Shown here piece after piece: positions 10,269 through 19,680 of a DNA stretch of 34,771 bases. Under the pieces are notes generated by a model. That model was given only the letters and a program-made list of their open reading frames with translations. It was not told the DNA's origin and made no database searches. This stretch comes from Bdellovibrio sp. (GTDB lineage: Bacteria; Bdellovibrionota; Bdellovibrionia; Bdellovibrionales; Bdellovibrionaceae): NCBI GenBank assembly GCA_024711265.1, contig JANJTG010000108.1:1-34771 (forward strand), read 5' to 3'. Within the stretch, counting starts at the first letter, position 1, and the number at the start of each line of letters is the position of its first letter. The position numbers and the translations under genes are program-made.

Positions 10269-10843
10269 AGAGCTTTTTGACCTAATACCTTTGCCTTCTG
10301 AAGATATTTTTGAATCTCTTCAGGTTTGCGATTTTTGATTTGATCAAATTGGGTCACACCGACCGGCTTCACCCCACAAAACTCCAGGACTGTTTTTTTC
10401 ATCATCCGAATGGAGGGATCTCCATTCACAAAAAGATTCCACCACCATGGCGCATCCGTCGTTAAAAGAAGGCGCCCCGTACGCCCTTTGAGGAGTTTGT
10501 CCCAGAGAGGGTCCTTGGCATGATATTTAAAGGCAAATCCCGGCAAAAGAACTCGATCTAAAAATCCTTTTAAAAGAGCGGGCACGGTTCCCCACCAAAT
10601 TGGATACACGAACACCAGGTGTTCTGCCCAAAGGATGTCTTTTTGCGCCTGAATCAGATCTGGCTCTAACTCTTGGATTTTGAGGTATCCCTTATGCAAA
10701 ATAGGATCAAACTGAAGATCCGACAGATGTGTCAGTCGCACTTCGTGACCCGCCTCACGAGCTCCTTGTGCATAACTGCGGGACAAGGCTCCACATAAAG
10801 TCTCTGAATTAGAGTGACCATTAACAACTAAAATTTTTTTCAC
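10265..10843 (-). CDS. flavodoxin-fold NAD(P)H oxidoreductase (MdaB/KefF-like)
   Basis: [57 protein letters not shown]. Confidence 0.88.
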   Translation of the reverse strand: MKKILVVNGHSNSETLCGALSRSYAQGAREAGHEVRLTHLSDLQFDPILHKGYLKIQELEPDLIQAQKDILWAEHLVFVYPIWWGTVPALLKGFLDRVLLPGFAFKYHAKDPLWDKLLKGRTGRLLLTTDAPWWWNLFVNGDPSIRMMKKTVLEFCGVKPVGVTQFDQIKNRKPEEIQKYLQKAKVLGQKAL

Positions 10844-10860
10844 AACTCATGACCTAACAA

Positions 10861-11649
10861 CTATTTGGATTTTTGATACAAAGGCATCACTCGTGGCAAA
10901 AGCGACGTGATGCTATTGATGCGGGTTTCATCCGCCGGGTGAGTGCTTAAAAACTCGGGAGGCTTTCCCCCGCCATTGGCTGACATCTTTTTCCACAACG
11001 TCACAGCCTCTTGCGGGTTGTAGCCAGCTCTTGCCATCAACTCAAGGCCCATATCATCGGCCTCGGATTCCTGACCACGGCTGTGAGGCAAAGAAATCAC
11101 CAGGGTTGTGAATTGATCGGCATAACCAACATATTTTGGATCTACTTTTCCGCTTAGCAAGATCGCCTGAAAGCCGATGTTTTTAATCAACTCTTCGGAC
11201 ATTCTTTCGCGCCCATGTTCGCGCAGGGCATGGGCAATTTCATGACCCATGATCGCGGCAATCTCGCCATCGGTGAGTTTGAGTTTTTCTATGATACCGG
11301 AATAGAACATGATCTTTCCGCCAGGCATACAATACGCGTTCAGCTCTGGGGACGTGATCACATGCACTTCCCAAGCCCAACCGGGGGCTTCACTGCGATA
11401 AATGGCCGTCTGAGGAATAAGTCTTTTAGCAATCGTATTGACCCTCTGAACGTGTTGAGGGTTTTTATCCAGCAATCCTTTTGCCTGCGCATCCGCCTTC
11501 GTCTGACCATAACTTTGCGCCGACATCGCGACAATCTCTTCACTTGGGACCAACAAAAGTTGGCGTCGTTCAACACCCACGGCACCTTTTTCGGTCGACG
11601 TCACACAGGAAACCAACACCAAAGTAAGAAGAAAGATCAGCTTTTTCAT
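10861..11649 (-). CDS. M48-family metallopeptidase, lipoprotein
   Basis: Lipobox [43 protein letters not shown]. Confidence 0.9.
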   Translation of the reverse strand: MKKLIFLLTLVLVSCVTSTEKGAVGVERRQLLLVPSEEIVAMSAQSYGQTKADAQAKGLLDKNPQHVQRVNTIAKRLIPQTAIYRSEAPGWAWEVHVITSPELNAYCMPGGKIMFYSGIIEKLKLTDGEIAAIMGHEIAHALREHGRERMSEELIKNIGFQAILLSGKVDPKYVGYADQFTTLVISLPHSRGQESEADDMGLELMARAGYNPQEAVTLWKKMSANGGGKPPEFLSTHPADETRINSITSLLPRVMPLYQKSK

Positions 11650-11718
11650 GAGGAAAATCTACCCAGCCGAACGGAAAAAATCAATGACCGATTCAAAAGG
11701 CCCGACTCCCAGCAAGAT

Positions 11719-12561
11719 CTACTTCACAGAGTCATCGCCTCCGCCCAGCTCGTCATCCCCGTCATTGTCACGACCCAGGTTGGCTTCATTTTTCAAACCC
11801 TTGGTAAAACAAGTATAAAGGTCAGAGGCTGAAGCATCTATTGTCGGACACAGGTTAGATCCCGCGAATCGATTGCTCTCGTCAATGTCAGTCGTCGTCG
11901 AGATTCCCGACAAATTCATTTTCTTAAACACATTGGCGATATGAATGCTTGCCAACACATTTGAATTGTCAGAAAGAGCAATTCCATTAGGACCCGCCAG
12001 TTCATACTCATAACCCTCTCGACTAGAAATTGTGAACGTATGGCCGTTGACAGCACCCTTCCAATACACACTTTTCCCAAGAACCTCTGTCGGTGCTGTT
12101 GTTGGCAACGAGTCTGCATTGTGAAGTTTCATCTTCACTCTTCGCAACACCGCGCTTCCGATACGAACTTGACCAAATGAATCCGGGTTCGCAGCCAGCA
12201 AGTCCACCACATACGGCCCCTGAAAACTCACACTGTCTCCATCAACTTCTCCGGACTCCACTGTTTCAGAAGCCTTAAACTCGACCTCTTTCACGACAAT
12301 CCACGCCTCATTCAAGGTCACCGTCGCCCCCGATGAATCCTGAAGACTCGGCGGAGGCAAAGCCATGGCTGGCTTAAAGAGTTCCAACAACCACGGAGAA
12401 AGCAACGAAGGACGAAAGAATGCCACTGTGGCCGGAGATGAAGATCCCGTCATCTTAAAGCTGATCAAAGGATTCCCCGTTGTTGTTCCGCCATTGCTGC
12501 TTTGCTGGCATCCACTGATCAACAGCGAGACAATAGAAATAAAACAAAAAATCTTCTTCAT
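11719..12561 (-). CDS. putative lipoprotein, DUF4382-like, paralogue of 13451..14287
   Basis: MKKIFCFISIVSLLISGCQQSS lipobox; shares AWIVVKEVEFKA, GPYVVDLLAANP, NLCPTIDASASDLYTCFTKGL with 13451..14287. Confidence 0.75.
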   Translation of the reverse strand: MKKIFCFISIVSLLISGCQQSSNGGTTTGNPLISFKMTGSSSPATVAFFRPSLLSPWLLELFKPAMALPPPSLQDSSGATVTLNEAWIVVKEVEFKASETVESGEVDGDSVSFQGPYVVDLLAANPDSFGQVRIGSAVLRRVKMKLHNADSLPTTAPTEVLGKSVYWKGAVNGHTFTISSREGYEYELAGPNGIALSDNSNVLASIHIANVFKKMNLSGISTTTDIDESNRFAGSNLCPTIDASASDLYTCFTKGLKNEANLGRDNDGDDELGGGDDSVK

Positions 12562-12565
12562 AAAC

Positions 12566-13432
12566 CTATTCTCCCACACCTTCGCCATCAGCGGCGGAAT
12601 TTTTCGTCAACGGAAAGGCCGCCAACTCAATATGATATACCTCTCTTGACGAAGACGGTGTTGCATTTCCCACACTCTCGATATCTCCGATGGAGTTTCT
12701 CAGAATATTCTGAATTTTCTCGAATTGGCTGCGCGTGAGGGCTGCCGTATGTCCCAACAGCAGACGCTCGGCCCGAGGGGTTTCCTCAATCGAAAGTTTC
12801 GCCCAGTCCAACATTTGGCGATGAAACTCTCCCAAAGAAATTTTATAGACACCTTCGTGACAATCGAGCTGTTTTTGTGCCACCGAATACACCCCAGACT
12901 CATTCTTCAAGATAAATCCAAATCGCAAAAGAAACTGCAGCGCTTCTTCAATTTCCTTTTGGGAAACCCGCCCCCGCAATCTCTCCTGAATCCACGCAGG
13001 GTCCCCTTTAAAGTCTGACGTATTCACCAATTCACGAATCGCAACATAGTACCAGCGGCTTAAATATTGATGAACTTCCAGCTCCAGGCGATGTGTCTCT
13101 TTATAATCCTTCAGCTTCTGGAGGGACGTTAGCGCCTGCACACGCTCTTTCGGCTCTTCGGATTCGGCAATCACACGCAGCAAATCCAAATATCTTTCTT
13201 CTTTTCCACTCAACTTCAGATATGGTTTTAATTTGTCGAATGCTTTTTTTGATAGTTTTCTTTTGCGACTAAAACACATCGGAAGGTAGCCGGAGGCCAT
13301 CCCGGCCTCCTTCGCTACCTGTCTAAGACTGAAACCCTTTTCCCGATCCTTAAGAAATTCGATCCAGTCTTTTAAAAACTCAAGGTAGTCATGATATTCC
13401 TGTATGTTGGGTTTCGTAACTACCGTTGCCAT
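12566..13432 (-). CDS. TIGR02147 family protein (putative regulator)
   Basis: EYHDYLEFLKDWIEFLKDREKGFSLRQVAKEAGMASGYLPMCFSRKRKLSKKAFDKL; same architecture as 1003..2121. Confidence 0.8.
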   Translation of the reverse strand: MATVVTKPNIQEYHDYLEFLKDWIEFLKDREKGFSLRQVAKEAGMASGYLPMCFSRKRKLSKKAFDKLKPYLKLSGKEERYLDLLRVIAESEEPKERVQALTSLQKLKDYKETHRLELEVHQYLSRWYYVAIRELVNTSDFKGDPAWIQERLRGRVSQKEIEEALQFLLRFGFILKNESGVYSVAQKQLDCHEGVYKISLGEFHRQMLDWAKLSIEETPRAERLLLGHTAALTRSQFEKIQNILRNSIGDIESVGNATPSSSREVYHIELAAFPLTKNSAADGEGVGE

Positions 13433-13450
13433 AACCTATTCCATTTCATA

Positions 13451-14287
13451 TTAATCGTGAACTTCATCTTCATCTGCTTCGATCTCGTGGTCTCCGTCAG
13501 AGTCTTTTCCAAGCTTTCCGGCCTTTTCAAGGCCCTTACGGAAGCAAGTATACAAATCACTGGCCGAAGCATCTATCAGTGGGCACAAGTTTGTGCCGGG
13601 CACCCGATTGCTCGCACTGATGGCGACATTCGAAGTCACACTCGACATGTCGATCATCTTAAAGAGATCCGCCAGTTTGACACCCAGAAGAAGATTGGCA
13701 TTATCGCTCAAGTCAACGCCCCCAGCTCCACCGATCTGGAATTCCGTGCCGTCTGCGGCGGAGTAAGTCACTTGATTGCCTGCGACTGTCGCCTCAAAGT
13801 AAATGCTGTTTCCACTCAACCCCGCAGGAGCCTCTGCTGGCATGACCGCATCTTTCTCAAGTTTCATTTTGATGCGACGATAAACTCCGGCGGGAATTTC
13901 AGCCACACCTAATGACGCTGGTTGCGCCGACAAGAGGTCAACCACATAGGGGCCTTGAAACTCGATGCCATCACTCGCACCCTCGACCTCTGCAGAGTCC
14001 GCGACCTCAGTGGCTTTGAGTTCAATTTCCTTGATCACAATCCATGCCTTCGTGAGCGACACATTTCTGCCTGACGCATCCGTCATCGCAGGTGGAGTCA
14101 ACGCCACCGCCGCTGGCATGAACAAACTCAACCATGGGTGTTGAATTTTATATTTGGCAATGGTGCTTGCTTGAGATGAACCGGTCATCACTAACGACGT
14201 ACTCACGGTTCCCGAGGATGGCGCCTGTGCACACCCCATACTCAACGCAGCAACCCCTGCAATCATTGTCTTTACTGTTCTTTTCAT
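13451..14287 (-). CDS. putative secreted/lipoprotein, DUF4382-like, acidic Asp/Glu-rich C terminus
   Basis: MKRTVKTMIAGVAALSMGCAQAPSS lipobox; AWIVIKEIELKA...GPYVVDLLSAQPASLGVAEIPAGVYRRIKMKL; C-terminal DSDGDHEIEADEDEVHD. Confidence 0.75.
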   Translation of the reverse strand: MKRTVKTMIAGVAALSMGCAQAPSSGTVSTSLVMTGSSQASTIAKYKIQHPWLSLFMPAAVALTPPAMTDASGRNVSLTKAWIVIKEIELKATEVADSAEVEGASDGIEFQGPYVVDLLSAQPASLGVAEIPAGVYRRIKMKLEKDAVMPAEAPAGLSGNSIYFEATVAGNQVTYSAADGTEFQIGGAGGVDLSDNANLLLGVKLADLFKMIDMSSVTSNVAISASNRVPGTNLCPLIDASASDLYTCFRKGLEKAGKLGKDSDGDHEIEADEDEVHD

Positions 14288-14668
14288 ATATCCCTCCCTG
14301 TTAATCCATCCGACGTCCTGTCTTGTTGCATTCTCTGGGCTGAATCGGCATCGAACTGCTTCTGAGATTAGGATATTTTATTTATCGGAATTCCGCAGAA
14401 ATATTTCACAGTTGTGATCAATAAAATATTAGTGTTCGTATTAAATTTAATAATTACGCATAGTTATTTATAAAAATAAATCATCTCAAATTGATAATAT
14501 AAATGTTTGTGATCACGCAAGGACGCCAAAAATAGAGCAAAAACTAGCTTCCTTCCCCATTTCCTCCCGATCAAATCCTCCTTTTGATGCCCTGTTTTTC
14601 TTTGTCACAGGCAAGAGGCCATTCTATATTTTCAGGGCTTTAGACAATCCAAAGAAAAGGACCGACTT

Positions 14669-15895
14669 ATGAAAAAAATCAAAGTTGCAAATCCCGTCGT
14701 TGAACTCGACGGCGACGAAATGACAAGAATCATCTGGAAATTCATCAAAGAGAAATTGATCCTTCCTTATCTTGATATCGACATTAAGTATTACGACTTG
14801 GGCATGGAGCATCGTGATGCGACCAACGATCAAGTGACTGTGGATGCAGCGGAAGCGATCAAAAAATACAACGTAGGTATTAAGTGCGCGACCATCACTC
14901 CTGACGAAGCTCGCGTGAAAGAATTCAACTTGAAACAAATGTGGAAGTCCCCGAACGGCACGATCCGCAACATCTTGGATGGAACGGTATTCCGTGAGCC
15001 GATCATCTGCAAAAACGTGCCTCGCCTGGTTCCTAACTGGACTGCTCCTATCTGTATCGGTCGTCACGCTTTCGGTGACCAATACCGTGCGACAGATTTC
15101 GTGACTAAAGGAAAAGGCAAACTGACGATCACTTTCGAAGGTGAAAACGGCGAAAAGATCCAGCATGAAGTTTACAACTTCAAAGGTGATGGCGTGGCGA
15201 TGGCGATGTACAACACCGACGAGTCCATCTCTGGTTTTGCGCGTTCTTGCTTCAACCAAGCTTTGACCAAAAAATGGCCTTTGTACCTTTCTACTAAGAA
15301 CACTATTTTGAAAAAATACGATGGTCGCTTCAAAGACATCTTCGAAGAGATCTATCAAAAAGAATTCAAAGCGAAGTTCGACGCCGCTGGCATCACTTAT
15401 GAGCATCGCTTGATCGACGACATGGTGGCTTCAGCCTTGAAATGGAACGGCAACTTCGTATGGGCTTGTAAGAACTACGATGGCGACGTTCAGTCTGACA
15501 CCGTGGCGCAAGGTTTCGGATCTTTGGGTCTGATGACCTCTGTTCTTGTGACTCCCGATGGAAAAACCATGGAATCGGAAGCTGCTCACGGAACGGTGAC
15601 TCGTCACTACCGTCAACACCAACAAGGCAAACCGACTTCCACAAATCCAATTGCTTCTATCTTTGCTTGGACTCGCGGTCTTGAGCATCGTGGAAATCTA
15701 GACAACAACTCAGAGCTTGTGAAGTTTGCTCAAACTTTAGAAAAAGTCTGCGTTGAAACAGTCGAAGCGGGTTTCATGACTAAGGACCTTGCAGTTTGTA
15801 TCTATGGCGACAAAGTTCCTGCTGATAAATACATGAACACAGAGCCATTCCTTGCAAAACTGGACGAGAACTTAAAGAAGGCTCTTGCTCTTTAA
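14669..15895 (+). CDS. icd: NADP-dependent isocitrate dehydrogenase (eukaryote-like type)
   Basis: [76 protein letters not shown]. Confidence 0.95.
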   Translation: MKKIKVANPVVELDGDEMTRIIWKFIKEKLILPYLDIDIKYYDLGMEHRDATNDQVTVDAAEAIKKYNVGIKCATITPDEARVKEFNLKQMWKSPNGTIRNILDGTVFREPIICKNVPRLVPNWTAPICIGRHAFGDQYRATDFVTKGKGKLTITFEGENGEKIQHEVYNFKGDGVAMAMYNTDESISGFARSCFNQALTKKWPLYLSTKNTILKKYDGRFKDIFEEIYQKEFKAKFDAAGITYEHRLIDDMVASALKWNGNFVWACKNYDGDVQSDTVAQGFGSLGLMTSVLVTPDGKTMESEAAHGTVTRHYRQHQQGKPTSTNPIASIFAWTRGLEHRGNLDNNSELVKFAQTLEKVCVETVEAGFMTKDLAVCIYGDKVPADKYMNTEPFLAKLDENLKKALAL

Positions 15896-15921
15896 TTCTC
15901 AGTTTAAAAGTTCTCTCTAAA

Positions 15922-15949
15922 AAGCCTCGACCCTGTCGGGGCTTTTTTT
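15922..15949 (+). terminator. rho-independent terminator of icd
   Basis: AAGCCTCGAC-cct-GTCGGGGCTTTTTTT. Confidence 0.85.
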
Positions 15950-15952
15950 ATT

Positions 15953-16603
15953 CTACCTTGCCCCCGCCTTTTCCAAAATCACGATCATCTCATTCAACTT
16001 TCGGCGCTTGGCATGAGCAAGAGGCGTCACCCCGTCATTGTCGGGAATATTGACGTCCGCCCCCGCATCCACCAAAAGTTTAACGATCTCCTGATGTCGC
16101 GGCCCCCCGTCCCCCAGAACAATCGCCTCCATCAAGGCCGTCCATCCCAAATTATTTTTGTGATCAATGTCGATCTTGGTTTTCAAAAGCTCTTTGACGA
16201 TATCCACATGGCCTCGTTCACTGGCCGGGATCAGGGCCGTCCCGCCATACCGATTGTAGACTTTGAAGTTGGGCTTTGCTTTAAGAATAAGCCTTAGAAT
16301 CTGCAGTCGCCCCTCCGCAGCCGCATACAAAAGTGGACTGTCTTGCTTCTGGTCTTGAGCATTGACATCAGCCCCTGCATTAATCAACACCATTGCAATT
16401 TCCACATCGTTGTTCTGAGTTGCAATCAAAAGCGGAGTCCTCTTTTGAGCATCCGTCACCTCAATATTCGTCTTGCTTTTGAGAGCAGTTCTGACCCTCT
16501 CGACATCATGATTCTTCACGACTTCAATCAATGAAATCTGCTGAGGAAAAGCTTCCACGTCAGTCTCCTTAAAATAGCCCTCGGAACTCAAAGCTATATT
16601 CAA
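15953..16603 (-). CDS. ankyrin-repeat protein
   Basis: Repeated GxTPLxxAxxxGxxxIVxxLLxxGADVN motifs (about 4-5 repeats). Confidence 0.9.
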   Translation of the reverse strand: MNIALSSEGYFKETDVEAFPQQISLIEVVKNHDVERVRTALKSKTNIEVTDAQKRTPLLIATQNNDVEIAMVLINAGADVNAQDQKQDSPLLYAAAEGRLQILRLILKAKPNFKVYNRYGGTALIPASERGHVDIVKELLKTKIDIDHKNNLGWTALMEAIVLGDGGPRHQEIVKLLVDAGADVNIPDNDGVTPLAHAKRRKLNEMIVILEKAGAR

Positions 16604-16678
16604 AGTTCAATTATGGGATTTTCTTTATCTTAAACTCAGCCGAAGAAATCGGGGACTTGATTGATAGCAGGATCGAAC

Positions 16679-16713
16679 GCCTGAGCAACGACAACAGCTT
16701 TGCTCAGGCTTTT
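16679..16713 (+). terminator. candidate terminator hairpin without an obvious plus-strand gene
   Basis: GCCTGAGCAA-N11-TTGCTCAGGC followed by TTTT on plus strand. Confidence 0.45.
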
Positions 16714-16730
16714 AAAAAACAGACAGTGGG

Positions 16731-17096
16731 TTATTTTACGCGAACTTTCACTTTATACTTGGATTTCGAATGACAAGTTGACTCCATCGCCACCGTTGAA
16801 CACTCCATCTTACCGCAACTGACAGAAAGGACCTGATTGTCTTTGTTCAGATCTTTGATTTCCGTCTTCCACTCCGCACAAGCCTTCTTCCAATTTGCCC
16901 GCGCCTCTTTCAATAGCGGAGCCGCTTCCCCTTCAATCTCATCTTCGTTCGTCACGATCTCGTACTCTTTATCCGAGTTTTTGCCTTTTTTAATCTCAAT
17001 CGTCGTATCTTCCCCGGCAGGAATATCCTTCACTCCCACGGACTGAGCCGCCGCCCACAAAGGAAACGCCACCAACAAAATCAAAATCTTTCTCAT
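16731..17096 (-). CDS. small secreted hypothetical protein (121 aa)
   Basis: Signal peptide MRKILILLVAFPLWAAAQS; Cys-containing mature part; plausible upstream spacing. Confidence 0.65.
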   Translation of the reverse strand: MRKILILLVAFPLWAAAQSVGVKDIPAGEDTTIEIKKGKNSDKEYEIVTNEDEIEGEAAPLLKEARANWKKACAEWKTEIKDLNKDNQVLSVSCGKMECSTVAMESTCHSKSKYKVKVRVK

Positions 17097-17229
17097 AAGA
17101 AGCTCCTTCTTCGCCCTCTATCCTAACACCACCCCTAAACAAAAAAAGCCCCGAAAACCTAACGCAACCCACCCACTCTTTGCCTAAATACAAATAAAAA
17201 GGGTCTTCGCATGAATTTACAACCGAGAG

Positions 17230-17385
17230 CTTCGTCCCATCGAGGTATTTGGGGTGTAGAAACTCAGCCGGTGGGCCTCTGCGGGGCCCGGACGGCCCCC
17301 TGCCGAAGGCAGGAGCAGCGAGGCCTGGAAGGCCGCGCCCGCTGGCTGAGTTTCTACACCCCAAATACCTCGATGGAGCGACGAG
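17230..17385. repeat. GC-rich palindromic structured element (33-bp perfect inverted arms plus internal hairpins)
   Basis: CCATCGAGGTATTTGGGGTGTAGAAACTCAGCC at 17237..17269 is exactly inverted at 17344..17376; inner hairpins GGGGCC-cggac-GGCCCC, CCTGCC-gaa-GGCAGG, GGCCT-gga-AGGCC. Confidence 0.85.
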
Positions 17386-17428
17386 TTATCGAATGTAATC
17401 CCCTCCCCCATGCGATAGACCTGCCCGT

Positions 17429-17524
17429 GGCCGGGTCCCATACAATAGCGCTCTTGACGAACCCCGCTAGGTCCGGAAGGAAGCAACGGCACTCGAGGGA
17501 CTATGTGATATGGGGTGCTCGGCC
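17429..17524 (+). ncRNA. ffs: bacterial SRP RNA (small 4.5S type)
   Basis: Contains AGGTCCGGAAGGAAGCAAC; complementary ends GGCCGGGTCCCATA / TATGGGGTGCTCGGCC; T-rich sequence follows; located upstream of dnaX. Confidence 0.9.
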
Positions 17525-17562
17525 GCTTTTCGTTTTTACGCAAAGTTTTTGAGGGGTGAATT

Positions 17563-19344
17563 TTGTCTTATCAGGTGATTGCACGCAAATGGCGTCCACA
17601 ATCTTTCTCTGACGTTGTCGGACAAAATCATATTACCCAAACCTTGACCAATGCTCTGAATAATTCCCGGCTTCCTCACGCACTTCTGTTCACCGGACCA
17701 CGCGGAACGGGGAAAACATCGTCGGCAAGAATTTTGGCCAAAGCTTTGCGCTGTCCTCATGCGAAAAATTTTATTCCCTGCAACGAGTGCGACTCCTGCC
17801 AAGAAATTGCTTCGGGCTCTAGCGTTGATGTCATGGAAATTGACGGAGCTTCTAACAACGGCGTCGATGCGATTCGTGAACTTCGTGACACTGTCGCTTT
17901 CATGCCCTCCAGTGGCAAATACAAGATCTATATCATCGACGAAGTTCACATGCTTTCAACAAGTGCATTTAATGCCCTGCTGAAAACCCTGGAGGAGCCG
18001 CCAGACCATGTGGTCTTCATTATGGCGACCACCGAAGTACATAAGATCCCCCAGACAATTCTGTCACGTTGCCAACGTTTTGATTTTCGACGAATCACAA
18101 CCCGCCAAATCACCGAGCGACTGAAGCTTATCTGTGATCGTGAAGGCGTGTCCGCAGAAGAAGAGGCACTGTGGGTGATCGCTCGCCAAGGTGATGGCTC
18201 GATGCGGGACTCGCAAAGTCTGCTTGATCAGGTAATCACGTTTGCTAACGGGCCTTTGACTCGCGCCAATGTGGTTGAAATCCTGGGTCTAACCGATCGG
18301 GCCTTACTTTTTGAAACCTTGAATGCCTTGATTGATCGCAATTCCCAAGCCGTCATGAAGGTGATTGAGAAAATTGCGACCTCGGGCTTTGAGCCTCATT
18401 TGTTCTCTCAAGATTTGCTGGAAATGATTCGCAATCTTTTGCTGGTTAAGGTTTCTGAAGCTCAGGCCGGGCAAATTTTGGAAATGCCGGATTCAGAACT
18501 TCAATCCTTGAATGACATGTCACAAAGACTTTCCGAAGAAGACATTCACATGCTCTTTGACATGGCCTTGAAGGGTGGAAATGACATTCCTCGCGCCCAA
18601 GATCCGCGCATTGTTTTAGAAGTCACCTTGTTAAGAATGGCGTCTGCACCGAAGTTGGTGGATCTGAAGACTTTATTGCAAAATGGAGTTCCATCTTCTC
18701 ACAGCGCAGGTGGGGCCAGGCCCTACGTTCCGCCGATAACTCCCCCTATAAAAAAGGGACACCAAAGGCTGAATGAGGCTCAGAAAGTTCCTGACGTTCC
18801 TGCCGGTCTTGACGCGATGAAAGCGGCGCTTGAAAACAAACCTAAAACCTCCGCGCCCGCCGTTAAAGAGACAACGCCGACAGAGACTCCTGCTCATGAA
18901 AAGTCTGCTCCCAAGGTGGCAACCGGCAGCACCCCCGCGGAAAAGTGGGTTCACTTTGTTGAGCTTCTTCGTCAAGACGATGCACTTTTTGCCGCCAAAG
19001 TTGAAAACCTGCTATTTGCTAAGGAAGAGGGAAAGCTGCTCAGCTTAGGCGTTCCTCCGAAATTGGTCTTTTTGAAAGAGCAAATGGCGGACTCCCAGGT
19101 GCGTAAAAAACTGCAAGGATTTATTGATTCATACTGGGGTGCTGGGTATTCTTTTGAAGTATTAATGAGTCGCGATCAGGTCGGAGAATCAGCCCAAGCT
19201 CTGCAACAAAAAAAGCATCAGCTGGCCGAAGAAGACCTTCGTAATAAGATCGCAGAAAACCCTATGGTGAAAGCCGCCCAAGATGTTTTCAAAGGGCACA
19301 TCAAATCCATAGTGGAACTTAAGCGCAACAGCGCAGGGAGATAA
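17563..19344 (+). CDS. dnaX: DNA polymerase III subunit gamma/tau (TTG start)
   Basis: MSYQVIARKWRPQSFSDVVGQNHITQTL, GPRGTGKTSSARILAKAL, zinc motif CNECDSCQEI, DEVHMLSTSAFNALLKTLEEPP. Confidence 0.96.
   Translation: MSYQVIARKWRPQSFSDVVGQNHITQTLTNALNNSRLPHALLFTGPRGTGKTSSARILAKALRCPHAKNFIPCNECDSCQEIASGSSVDVMEIDGASNNGVDAIRELRDTVAFMPSSGKYKIYIIDEVHMLSTSAFNALLKTLEEPPDHVVFIMATTEVHKIPQTILSRCQRFDFRRITTRQITERLKLICDREGVSAEEEALWVIARQGDGSMRDSQSLLDQVITFANGPLTRANVVEILGLTDRALLFETLNALIDRNSQAVMKVIEKIATSGFEPHLFSQDLLEMIRNLLLVKVSEAQAGQILEMPDSELQSLNDMSQRLSEEDIHMLFDMALKGGNDIPRAQDPRIVLEVTLLRMASAPKLVDLKTLLQNGVPSSHSAGGARPYVPPITPPIKKGHQRLNEAQKVPDVPAGLDAMKAALENKPKTSAPAVKETTPTETPAHEKSAPKVATGSTPAEKWVHFVELLRQDDALFAAKVENLLFAKEEGKLLSLGVPPKLVFLKEQMADSQVRKKLQGFIDSYWGAGYSFEVLMSRDQVGESAQALQQKKHQLAEEDLRNKIAENPMVKAAQDVFKGHIKSIVELKRNSAGR
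18750..18776 (+). promoter_or_regulatory. candidate programmed -1 frameshift site (A AAA AAG) in dnaX
   Basis: Codons ATA AAA AAG at 18748..18756 in dnaX frame; -1 reading GGG ACA CCA AAG GCT GAA TGA terminates at 18776. Confidence 0.6.
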
Positions 19345-19345
19345 C

Positions 19346-19669
19346 ATGAAAGGTATGCCTGGCGGAATGGCTCAGCTCATGAAGCAAGCCAATCAAATGC
19401 AAATGAAAATGAAAAAGACCCAAGAAGAGCTTGCTAAAAAAGAATACGAAGCAACTTCTGGTGGTGGTGCCGTTAAGGTAAAAGTCAATGGCGATCACAT
19501 GATCACATCTTTGGCTATCGATCCTGAAGTTTTAAAAGCAGGTGACGTTGAGATGCTTCAAGACATGATCCTTTCTGCGACTAACGAAGCCATCAAAACT
19601 GCGAAGGATACTTCTGCAAAAGAGATGGAAAAAATCACGGGTGGCTTGAACATCCCTGGAATGTTCTAA
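19346..19669 (+). CDS. ybaB: YbaB/EbfC nucleoid-associated protein
   Basis: QANQMQMKMKKTQEELAKKEYEATSGGGAVKVKVNGDHMITSLAIDPE; located between dnaX and recR. Confidence 0.93.
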   Translation: MKGMPGGMAQLMKQANQMQMKMKKTQEELAKKEYEATSGGGAVKVKVNGDHMITSLAIDPEVLKAGDVEMLQDMILSATNEAIKTAKDTSAKEMEKITGGLNIPGMF

Positions 19670-19680
19670 GCAGGTCTCAC

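Noticed and set aside
13391-13912. 173-aa plus-strand ORF
   Set aside because: Antisense to the secreted protein gene 13451..14287; no SD and no domain
14624-15406. 260-aa minus-strand ORF
   Set aside because: Antisense to the well-supported icd; translation lacks any recognisable domain and mirrors codon-position bias of icd
17211-17552. 113-aa plus-strand and 108-aa minus-strand ORFs
   Set aside because: Both cross the palindromic element and the SRP RNA; they share peptides (FYTPNTSM) only because of the inverted repeat
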